In this document: piece after piece, positions 35,849-45,927 of the stretch
How positions within the stretch are numbered: the stretch's first letter is position 1
Layout: every line of letters begins with the position of its first letter
Source of the DNA: Gnetum montanum
Taxonomy: Eukaryota > Streptophyta > Gnetopsida > Gnetales > Gnetaceae
Reading direction: 5' to 3'
NCBI GenBank assembly: GCA_015680685.1
Contig: MNCI01003660.1
Location: forward strand, 258,090-322,089
Length of the DNA: 64,000 nucleotides
Notes under the pieces: model-generated
Told to the model about the DNA's origin: nothing
Database searches by the model: none
The model's input: the letters and a program-made list of their open reading frames with translations, nothing else
Translations under genes and position numbers: made by a program

Positions 35849-37302
35849 GGTAAGCTATGTGTTTTGCAATTACCTTTTTGGGTTCAAGTGATATTTGAGG
35901 TTGGGAATATGTTAAACTCCAAAAAATATTAATAATGTGTAATTAAAATTTAGAGTGCATCACAAGCTTAACATTCAATAAACATCATTAAAAATGGAAG
36001 GAAAAAACTTTCAAATTTTAGAACTTTCTACTCTAGTTGATAATCTTTCAATTGAAACTTTGAAAAAATAAGTGAATACAATTAATTATTAGTAGCAAGG
36101 AAGATCCCAATCTTATAAAAATTTACATTATTTTTCAACATCCATTTTTGAACTTAAAATAGCAAAATGATTTAATATAAATAGTTGAGACTTAATATCA
36201 ATATTTTTTTCAAAACAAGAAAATGGTACCACTATTAGAAGATATTCACTTCATTGCTTGTTATTGATTTTATATGAAGAATCTTTACCATCAACTATAA
36301 CCTCTCTTCAAAACTAGTTTTAATCTTTGAGTTTATAGTACTCTTGTTAACGCTAGTTTTAATCTTTGAGTTAATAGTATTCTTGTTAGACAAGGAAAAA
36401 TTTATCTTATGAGCTATTTGTCTATGCCACTTAATAATTTCTCTAGTACTAGAAAACATTTAGATAGGAGCTTGTATCTTCTCTAGATTCTTTATTGTCA
36501 TTTGATCATTCCTATTATTGACATTAACTTGATTTTTCATATATTCAACTTCATATTATTTTTTTTATTTTTAAGTTCAAGATATTTTTTTTTTCAAAAT
36601 CTTTTTCCTTGATTAGAAAAGGATAAAAGGATCATTACCCAAAGACATATTGCTCATCTTGCTAAGTGGGATCTCAAGAGAATTAATAGATAAGCAAAAG
36701 CCTAAGCTCTTTGGGTGGCGACACCCAAGCTCAAACCTAAGTCTTTGACATGGAAAAAGAACAAAGATTAGATAAATGTCCTTCATAATGGCAAAAGTTT
36801 CAAGAATTAGGAAGATTATAATATGTAATTAACTAAATATAAGTGTTTTCTCTTACTTGTAATACTAATTTCTTTTAACGATTGAGAAGGTTGATTTCAA
36901 TTAAAAAATCTATGAAAACCAAAAGCTATAGAAATAGACTCCATATGCTTAATAGGATTGAGAAGACTAATGATTTTCTACTTAACTTTCTAAAAATTCA
37001 ATGGAAGACTACATAACTTGACAAAACATGGACCTTTAGCATATTCTTTAGATTGGTCATCAAAATCAAGAGTCCACTTATGAATGACAACACTATATGC
37101 TTATGTATAAAAGATCCTATATCAAGGATACATTACATAATCGAAGCATTACCTAACTCAATAAGTTAAAAAATTGAGAATAATACTTGGTGTGAAGGAC
37201 TTTGTTGTCATGTTTTTCTCCTCATATCATTTAACTACAAAATGAAACTTTGACTATAAGGTAAGTAATCCAAAATTTGAATGAACACATATTGAAATAA
37301 AA
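35849..37302. other. AT-rich spacer with 39-bp tandem duplication
   Basis: No coding or LTR motif recognised. Bases 36314-36352 and 36353-36391 are a tandem duplication of 39 bp with a few differences. Confidence 0.45.
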
Positions 37303-37433
37303 GATTAGCAAGTAATGAATCATATAGATCATAGAAAGTAAAAAATTAGGTGTCTTGGTTGCATCAATATCACTAAAAGAAGGCACCTGATTTTGTACTT
37401 TCTAATGATCTATATGAGTCATTACTTGTTGAT
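37303..37433. repeat. Imperfect inverted repeat (hairpin), arms about 50 bp
   Basis: The arm 37303-37354 pairs with 37382-37433 over nearly its whole length ('aagtaatga(a/c)tcatatagatcat' and its complement), leaving a loop of about 27 bases. It could be a small foldback element, or the fold of a small-RNA precursor. No target-site duplication was found. Confidence 0.7.
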
Positions 37434-38956
37434 TTAAATCTACTTTTATTAAAGTACAAAATCTACTTTTTCATTACCAACTTGTAAATCTGCATTAACA
37501 AAAGAAGTAAAAATTTCAACATTAATTTTAATAAGTTCAAAGTAACATAGAATCCCCCATGGGAGACTTCTAGAAAAATAAAATCCGTTGAAGAAAAATT
37601 AAAGATAGAAAAATCATATGTGCTATTTTGGATTTATTTTATTTTTAACATCTGCACTAGCCCCTTTGTTATAGTTTTGAGTAAGTAGGTCATTGCCATA
37701 AGGGGTTCTATATCAAGTATGTAGTATGCTTTATTTGTTATGTGTTTGACATATCTTTATATTTGTTAGGTATTTTATTTTTAAAGTGGTAGCATGGGGT
37801 AGTACCCTAATTAGTTTGATTTGGGTTTGTACCTTAGACCTTGATTAACATTTAAAGTTGACATAACTATTAGGTAATACTTAAGGTGTCCTTTTAGATC
37901 AATGTTAAGATATAGATTCATTTTAGAAATAATATATATTTTTAATTTTAGATATTTTGGATTAATTATAATTTCTTTTATTTTTAGTTTTTCCTGAGTG
38001 ATTATCCAATTAATTTAACCCTAGCATGCCCTTGTGAGTATAAATACTTTGTAACCCTTCCATTAGAAACCATTCATTTGCTTCAATGATATCTAGGAGA
38101 TAAAGTCAAAGATGAAGCCCTTTCAAATAGGAAAGAAACATTATGTAAGTCAATGTAGCTACTTAGATCCTTGTAAGTGCTTCCATTCTAGGTTCAATTT
38201 TAAATCTTATCTAGGTGTGATCTTTGACCTTTACCTTTGCATAAGGTTTGGAGCCAATTTTAGGAGATTATAGATATTCGAGGATTTGGAGAAAATGCTT
38301 AGAAGATCATAGTCATGTGAGGCTTTTGTTAATAACCTTGTCAATTGGATAGAGAGTTAGTCAGTTAGTTTTAAAGGAACCGTAAGTTGTGCTACGACCC
38401 TTCGCTATCTGCAATAGTAAAGTTCATGTCATGTTGACATTTAAAAAATATTGCATTAGAGGGTAATATAGAAGACTTTGGGCTTCTTAGCTTGGCATAT
38501 GATAAAAATCAATGTAGTATTTTGGCTAATTTTGTTACCAAATTTAAAAAATAAAAAATAAGACCTACATGCATATTTTGTTTAGTTTTGGGTAAAATTT
38601 TTTGTGCATAAAATGTACACATCTTAACTTTGACATTTTGGAAACTAAGAGTGAGTGCCAGCTTCTAAAAATTTGAGTTTGTGTGGTTTTAGAATCTCAT
38701 TTGGATACCATATTCATTTAATATTATTGATTTGATGTTTTGGTATATTCATATTTGATGTTTATTTATTTGGTTATTTGATAATAACTCTTTAGATGTA
38801 GTAACCCTTGTGCATAACTAACCAACTACCTAAAGCTTAGTTTCAAAACCTTTAATGGAGTACTTGTACTTTATTTTTCCTACACAATTTATGAACTAAT
38901 ATTCCCCTTTGTTTTTACCTCCTAAGAGTTATAAGTATTATCTTTAATAAGTAATT
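37434..38956. other. Spacer with LTR-like features, unassigned
   Basis: A good TATA box (GTATAAATACTTTG near 38039) followed by C-rich sequence and 'agatcatagtcatgtgaggc' looks like the U3-R part of an unknown LTR. I found neither its ends nor a mate. No gene seen. Confidence 0.3.
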
Positions 38957-39162
38957 GAAGAAGCATCACCCAAATACACTCAAAGCATAATCCAGATGCA
39001 CCATTTCATATTGCTAAAACATTCTTTTCTTTTTTGTGCATTTTTCTACATAATATCAATTGTTCAAAATATTTGAGGTTTTCCACATATCTCCTTTATG
39101 CATAATGTCTAATATAATGTATACTTGAAATTTTCCATGACATCTAGGAGTGGAATGTTACA
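38957..39162 (+). repeat. 5' LTR remnant of the plus-strand gypsy element
   Basis: Matches 56760-56996 ('cacatatctcctttatgca', 'aatgtctaatataa'). It ends GGAATGTTACA. The first 350 bases of the LTR are missing. Confidence 0.7.
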
Positions 39163-39164
39163 TT

Positions 39165-39180
39165 TGGTATTAGGACAAGC
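39165..39180 (+). other. Primer-binding site, decayed
   Basis: TGGTATTAGGACAAGC, two bases after the LTR end, is a decayed form of TGGTATCAGAGC. Confidence 0.6.
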
Positions 39181-39990
39181 CACAACCTAAGGGCCAATCA
39201 GAACCAAGGACTAGCTACAACCTAGTGAGAAACCATGGAGTTATGATCCAAGGAGAGTTATAGATCATCATCAAATGTGCCTCATATCCAAGATAATCCA
39301 TGTAAGCTAGAAGATATCATTTTATCAATATTCATTAGCAAAAGATTCAAGAACACACATCTACAAGAGAATCACAAACACATATGATGTCCAAGATAGA
39401 TCCCATCAACCAAAAAGATTATTTCATGGATATCACCAACAAGGAGAGATCTAATTACGCCTCACCAAGATTCATCAACTACAAAATACGTTGGTAAGAT
39501 AATGATATATCGATCCAAGTAACTCTTACCCATCTTGTAGTGATGCTAGAAATGTTAACTAATTAAGGTCATTGTGAAGTTCCTCCTGGACAATTAGTAA
39601 TTATGGCCTAACTTGAGACTTATTGCCCCTAAATACCTAATCCCTATAACTTGGCATTGTTCATCTTATCTAAGACCTATGTATTGGTAATTTTAAGGAA
39701 GATCAAACTAGCCATAAGATTTTCTCATCCCTACTCAACCAATAAGGGTTTTTATGAGATCCATAGGGAAACCAATTTTCAATAGTGTGATGTCTTACAT
39801 TGTTAACCTTCTACTTAGTATCTTGCTAGGGTATAACCATGTTCTAAGAGAATAAGCCTATATCATACTTGTCAAATTAGAAGGTAAAAGTATACTATGC
39901 TTATCCAAGGATTGGTATATCATTTATAGTTGAATCCCAAAACATTTATAAGTCATCATGTCACTCATACGTGAGCCTAGTAATGTCAAT
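39181..39990. other. Interior of the plus-strand gypsy element, no motif read
   Basis: Lies where gag should be. I could not recognise a capsid or knuckle pattern in the frames I read. Confidence 0.35.
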
Positions 39991-40458
39991 TCAACAAAAT
40001 AATCTATTTTAGTTCATCTAAGCCTTGAAAACCCAGCTTAATTTTGGGCACTAAGACCATGCCCAACGTGTAGTACTTGTTGAAAGGATTCCAACAATAC
40101 AAATTTCATCCTAATCAAACTTGCAATTTAAGAGATACGGTTGTTTAAATTTTCTTGTTATGCATGCATTAAAAAATAAGCAATTATTAAATTATTTATT
40201 TTAAATTTTTTAAAAAGAAAAAATTTCAATGTCAAAATTTGAACTCGAAACCTTTTCTTAGCTAACTGAACCTTACCCCATCATCCACTAAATTAGCATG
40301 TCCACCACAAGGGTAGGGAGAATAAAATAATATTAAAATGTGTTTTTTTAAAAAAAAAACTTATCTAATTCATAAACTATGATTTGCTAGTCACCAAGGC
40401 AATTTTCTTAGAAATCATATGTATGTTATAAATTCATGATTTATTAAATTTAAAACAT

Positions 40459-40500
40459 AAATAATAATAATAATAATAATAATATATAGTTGTGTGTGTG
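40459..40500. repeat. Microsatellites (ATA)n and (TG)n
   Basis: ATA units run from 40459 to 40483, followed by TG units at 40491-40500. Confidence 0.9.
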
Positions 40501-41387
40501 TATGGGAAAAAATGAAAGGGCTGTGAGGCCCTACAAGGGCTCGTCCAACCTTGCATGAGGCCATGTTGGCCCATGAAGGGCTGCACAAGCCCATTTAAGC
40601 TTACACAAGCCCTATGATAGCCAACCTCTAACACCATGCCCCAACCCTATGCGCCATTGTGTGTCACCCACCTCCCACCACATGTTGTTTGCCAACTTGT
40701 TACCTTGCTTGTCATGTGTGCCTCACTGCCACACCTGTCAGGCCACTCTTAGTCAACACCACATGCTTGTCACCGCTATGCCACCGCTTTGCTACCTTTC
40801 CCTCCTTTGTAGCTATAGGATGGTAAGCATCAACTAGCAAAACCCTCATCATGCAACCAGTGCTACAACAACCCTTTATCGTGACCTCCTACTACCCTAC
40901 CTTGCCATCCATGCCTTGCAATTAGTGCCTTACCTTCCACTGCATTTTTTGTCATTCTCTGTCACTGTCCTGCATGTCGTTTTCACCATCACCTACGCCT
41001 CCATTGCCACATCCTTAGTCATTGAAAAATCCACTGAGATTTCCAATAGCCCATGGTGTCTATGGACATCATTGGTGCCCAAACAACCTACCTCTCTTGA
41101 TAGCTGCCAGCACTGAGAAAACCTACCTTCTCTGAAGATTGCGGACACCACCAGTGCTAAGAAAACTTGCCTCCTCTAGTAACACACATGTGGACACTAC
41201 CAATGAAAATAAAACCAACCTCCTCGAACTACCCCTAGATACCACCAACATCGGACTTCAAAAATCATCAAATAATAGAAAATTTGAAACTACAGTTTTG
41301 GAGAGACACATTTAAATAATTAATAATCAAAAGTATAAAATTTTAACAAGTAAATCAAATTGATGTTCTAGTAGTAAGTGTAATAAA

Positions 41388-41466
41388 AATTTCATAATTA
41401 GGCACACTTATCCTAGAGTAGTACTAAGATGGGTGACCTCTTGGGAAGTCTTATTTTCCATGCCCA
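41388..41466 (+). repeat. 5S rRNA-derived segment
   Basis: TAGTACTAAGATGGGTGACC at 41418-41437 is the plant 5S rRNA C-box region with one change, followed by TCTTGGGAAGTC. To the left, 'aattaggcacacttatcctagag' lines up with the preceding 5S bases GTTAAGCGTGCTTGGGCGAGAG. Only the 3' two thirds can be aligned and it is too diverged for a working 5S gene. Cassandra-type and some other plant LTRs are known to carry such segments. Confidence 0.7.
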
Positions 41467-42097
41467 AAGTTTTGGAACTTTAGAAGCCATAACTTTAATT
41501 CTATAAGCCTTTTTGGATGAACAAAGTATTATTTCCTATAGATTTCAACCTTCTTGAGGTAATGGTAAAGTTAGATCAGCTCCACAAAACTCCAAATATT
41601 AGTTTTTACATCTTACTCAACATGATGCCTCAAGACCTTCAAAAACTCAATTTTAGTATAACTTAGGCATACAATGTCCATTTCTAACATAAAAATAGTC
41701 ATTTCTAATATTTTTCAACATTTTGAACTTGATGGTGAGGTTAGATTCATCATCTAGGCTCTCAATAATTAGATGATATCTTAAACTATGCCTTAAGAGA
41801 CCATAACTTAGATTAACTAATCATGCATAATAACTTAATTGTTGGAACTAATAATTTAACCTCTTAAGTCATCTTCAACCTTAGGATTAGACATTTAGCA
41901 TATGTAAATAGATATCCTTAAATTACTAACCCCTAGTGTGTCATTAGTTACATTGTCAAAGTTAATGTTCTAAAGGGGGTAGAAAGGTCATTAAGAGTCT
42001 TGATAATGTAGCTAGTTGCTACCAACCCAAAATCAATTGGAGAATCAGCTGGCAAACTTGAATGATCAAGAAGATGTGTACCAATTTAGCTTGCAAC

Positions 42098-42102
42098 CAA
42101 AT
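42098..42102. repeat. Target-site duplication of the compound insertion, left (CAAAT)
   Basis: CAAAT precedes the leftmost LTR and recurs at 54817-54821 after the rightmost LTR. No such pair flanks the middle LTR. Confidence 0.75.
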
Positions 42103-43053
42103 TGATGAGTAATGAGGTACCCTTACACTCAACCATATGAATCACAAGTGTTCATGCACGATCTAGTTGAATTCCATGGATGGGACTAGTTGTGGCATCT
42201 AAATCATTATGCTTTGAACGCAATTCGCTATCTTTCCACTTGGACTAGTGGTAGCTTTGTCATGTATGGTTTAGTCCAAAGTGAGGCATATGATGTTGTT
42301 CCTAATTCTATGCCACTCCTAATGGTGATAAAGAGATGAATTAATTAAACTAATGAATAATGAGAAACAAGATCTAAACTAGGCTATGGGTGATGGCATC
42401 TACTCTTAACCATCTATATTGTCATGGTTGTATGGTTAAGTGAGTCTGAGGTATATGATTTTTATGTCTTTTATCTTTTTATCGTCTATGCTAAGAGAGG
42501 AAAGGGTGAAGAGACTAAGTAACTAACTTTCAGTAACTAAGATTTCATCGTCCTAGCATTAGTATCCATTCCCACTTTCCGTACACACCCTGAACCAGTG
42601 CAACGCTACTGGGATTACCAAATGCTATTCGTTACTGGGTTACCAAGCATAGCACACATGCTCGAAGTGATCGTACTGAATGCACTTAACTAGGAGTTGA
42701 GGGTTGAGAGATATTAATTATCTAAGAAAGAATTTAAGCATTTAACATTAACTAAATCCTAATTAGCTTAATTCATGCACTGCAAGGTTTATCAAAAAGT
42801 TCATCTTTATTTCTGTACACAAATGTGTCCTCAGGTACAATTTGCTCGAATAAAGATTTGTTCACTTTGAGACTCCTACTGCGAGCACATGAAAATTATT
42901 CTATCTTTGGAATGGTAAAACTGCCCAAGTTTCGCTAAGGGTCTAGATCTAGATGGAGAAACAAGGGGGAGCCGCCTCTTATTTATAGAACTAGTGTCAA
43001 GCTGTGATATCATGTACATGATATCACGGCCCATGCAATATCATGTCCCATCA
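42103..43053 (-). repeat. Chimeric LTR: group B left part, group A right part
   Basis: Bases 42103 to about 42405 match the B LTRs at 34966 and 53938. From about 42410 to the end they match the A LTR at 48690 onward almost base for base ('ttgtatggttaagtgagtct', 'gagttgagggttgagaga'). On the minus strand a TATA (CTATAAATAAG near 42985) has a perfect 24-bp palindrome just upstream (43004-43027). TGGGGGCA precedes the LTR start. Confidence 0.8.
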
Positions 43054-44940
43054 TGCCCCCATGACTGAATGAAAACTCGTCCTCGAGTTCCTTACAAAAT
43101 ATTAGGAAGGTGTGGGATTATTAACTTGAATGACACTAATGGTGAATGGGGTGACATGTGAACGGATCATCATTACAATACATGGCAAAACTTAGTGTTC
43201 ATAAAAATAAGAGTGAACACTATACATAATTGACATCCAGCCTTATTTGGCAGCTGAGAGAGGAAAGAGAAGAGAGAGAAAAAAGAAGAAGTCTGCTGCT
43301 ACCAACGCCAAGATTGTGCCTTTCGTTGTCCATCCATAAGTGTGCCATCAATCTTGTCCCTTGCATAACTGCTTCAACACCAGTCCATTCCAAGTGTTTC
43401 CTCTAGATCCAATCCGTTGTTCTATGATTGCCATCTGCACACACAACACAGTCTGATATTAGCAAGGATAAATGAATCATTATGCAATTGATACCTTGCT
43501 CCGGTGTAAGGTCCATTGGCTGAGTTGTGATATGGTTGATACAAATCTAGAGATATAATACTGGTGACTACTCGAGGTGTAGGAGTTAAGAGAAAAATCG
43601 AAAAATTGGACCAGGACCCCCATGACTGAGAGCGCACCTCCAGTAGCAATAGAATGGAAAAAGAGAAGGAATAAGAAGGATGAAGAAAAAGAGACAACGA
43701 CAATGCCGATAAAATGGATGTCAAAGATGGAAATGAACAACATAATTGGTGATTGCATAAATGTTTAAGGGAAATAAATTAACAGATGCACCAAATAGGA
43801 ATGCCAATGGGTCCTCCCCAAAGCAGACTCATGCCTTTAATGCCCTGACAATCCTACATTCAAAGAGTCCGTAGGCTCTAGGAATGTCATTTTGAAACAA
43901 GAGTTAAAGTCTTAACCACAAGAGTTTACCAAAAAGAAAATAATGCATCCACCAAGATATGGACTACTGATACAACCAGCAATGAGGTGATAAATGAGAA
44001 AAGAAGGATGGAAAGAAGAGAATGGAATGGAATCTCAAGAACAAGGTGATGTACAGCCCCTTATGTATTAATGGTTAATGTAACTTAGTAGATCTCATTC
44101 CAAATCCAACCCCAAACAAACCACATCCAGTGACTTCGCATTAATACATTTGGCCCATCCATCCACTTGAAGTAACAAGAATGCTTCCACCAAAGAGCCA
44201 CCACCATTCCGATGAAACGAAAGAGGAGAAAGTAGGGAGCGAGAAGGGCCTTAGTTAGAGGGAACGTGTTTATTTTAGTTCCATAACCAGTGCTTGTAGC
44301 CCAAGTGATTATTTTTTCTAAGGGGTGTGCTTTGAATTCTCACTGTTGTTGTTGTTGTTTTCTTTTTCTTTTTCTTTTTTGCATAAGAACCACACCATGC
44401 AAAGACTTATTATTTTTATTTGCTTAGCTTCCCAATAATGTGGCAACATCGGAATAGTAAGAAAACTCAAGAAGAAAACATCCAAGAGAATGGCCAACAC
44501 AAGTGCATCAAATCCCTTTGAAGTCACACCCTTTTCAATCCTTGAGTCCTTCCTTAGTTTGAGAAATACCCAGTCACCAATTCGTTGATAGTTCTTATTA
44601 TTGAGAAATGTGACTGTACAGTTCCAAGCCAAGAGAGACAATAGAAATTCATGGACGTATGTATGATGTGGACTCATTGCCTGTTATATCAAAAGAACCC
44701 TACCTTAGTATCGACATCATAACTTAAAGGTAAAAACCAAACATTAGCACTCAATGGAATACAGTTCATACCATCTTCAGAGCACTTATTAAGTGAAAAA
44801 TCAAACAAAGTAATCAAACACGCAAAGAAATGAAAAAGTATAAACCATGTTGTAAAACAAAAACATGAAAAGTTACAGAAATTTGTAAAATAAAAATGTG
44901 TAAAACAAAAATTTAAAAAGAAACTGAGGGACTCAAATGA
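43054..44940 (-). other. Noncoding 3' region of the A element, with leader and start of a deleted ORF
   Basis: In sense direction: noncoding DNA, CTACTGGAG|GTGCGC at 43646-43632, a 203-bp intron-like segment, TGTGTGCAG at 43443-43435 and an ATG at 43434 opening 28 codons (MAIIEQRIGSRG...) before a stop. The large additional ORF of the C element is absent. A 119-codon frame (44677-44318) is partly conserved in translation with the B and C copies, but its coding status is uncertain. (TTG)n and T/C-rich simple repeats lie at 44343-44380. Confidence 0.5.
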
Positions 44941-45006
44941 TTAGCATAGGTGGCCATCACCCCCATGATTGTATTGGAAGGGAGAGATCTAAAATATTGA
45001 GCAAGA

Positions 45007-45882
45007 TCATCCTCTCTCAAATGTGCTATGTGCATAGACCATTCTAGGTTCATGATAAGGGTTGGTCGGTTGCGCACAGACTAGTATTCTCTTATCAGAA
45101 TACTCATTTGGATTTTCTAAGAGTTTCCAACTTCCCTCGATTGGTGGTTTCAGATTAAGGGTTGGAAGTTGGCAATACTCTTGCTCTAGTGCATCTATGC
45201 TTTCTTCGTGGGCACAAGTTGGTCCCCCAATTAGTTCCATGCATATTGGTGGGTTGCTCTCCTGATTAGCTGTCAACCACTGGGTGTTCTCTTGTTGTGT
45301 GGTTGCTACATATAGGCACTTTTATATGTTAACTTCCTAGGCACATCGGTTGCATGCAAGAGATGTTGAACATTCCTGTACGCTATCACCCTCAGTATCA
45401 CTGTATGTGATGCATGGAACCTTCTTCTTCTTGATCTTTCCATAAGTATTTTCCTTAGATATTTCCAGGGAAAGATCATAGATTCCTAGGCATGCATTCA
45501 CAGTACTTAGCCATGCCCTTCCCATTATTATTGGGAAGTCCCCCTTGTCATTGTTAACTTGTATCACTAGGAAACTAGCTGGGTATGACCAACCACACAT
45601 AATGGTAACGATATCCTCCACCAATCCCAAGAGAATAGTGATGGGCTAGTCAGCCAGCTCTAAGCAAATATTACTCTTCTTTAGTGGAGGTAGGTTCCAG
45701 GCTTTATACATTTCTTGTGATATCAAGTTGACTCGAAAACTTGAGTCAAGAAGAGCTTTACGTGGTTCATTTCTAGCAACTTGGAGGTAGATTAGGGAAC
45801 TTCCAAGATGAGAGAACTTCTTGGGAAGGTGGCCCACCTTGATCCAGTTAGTGACAGTATGTGTTAACATAACCATATGCAT
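45007..45882 (-). pseudogene. Gypsy protease and linker toward RT, A element
   Basis: One frame runs from 45882 to 45007 with only stops interrupting it (near 45640 and 45290). It contains LLDSSFRVNLISQEMYKAWN, in which DSS stands where retropepsins have DSG or DTG. GLVEDIVTIMCGW, then DFPIIMGRAWLSTVNACLGI follow; the latter corresponds to the protease end. An acidic linker (LEQEYCQLPTLN) leads toward where RT should begin. At about 45000 the sequence jumps to the post-integrase region, so about 2.7 kb of RT, RNase H and integrase are missing compared with the C element. The protease would cut Gag-Pol into mature proteins. Confidence 0.8.
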
Positions 45883-45927
45883 TGAGCTTTGTTGTTGGTT
45901 TGAAGGGAGCTTTGAAGCCTTATTTGA

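Larger units (their letters stand above)
39991..42097 (+). repeat. LTR-like sequence with 5S-rRNA-like segment
   Basis: Begins with 'gccttgaaaacccagctt' and 'gaaaggattccaacaatac', continues with a GC-richer block of repeated 'aagggct' and 'acaagccc' (40510-40610), then a C-rich block (40630-41230), the 5S-like segment (41388-41466), and 'ttagaagccataactttaat'. This succession resembles long gypsy LTRs of other plants from memory. A mate LTR was not found, so boundaries are approximate. Short frames here are not genes. Confidence 0.4.

Noticed and set aside
19953-35853. A target-site duplication enclosing the first compound
   Set aside because: The left flank GTATC (or GGTAT one base further) and the right flank GGTAA do not match, and the left LTR is truncated.
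40434-41116. Short frames in the C-rich block (Cys/His-rich translations)
   Set aside because: The composition of the LTR-like block produces them. They have no conserved pattern.
41388-41466. A functional 5S rRNA gene
   Set aside because: Only the 3' two thirds align, with several changes, and no terminator or 5S array is present.
44318-44677. A conserved 119-codon gene downstream of pol in the A element
   Set aside because: The B and C copies align at the DNA level over this stretch, but in them the frame is closed by stops and no motif is known, so coding status is not supported.
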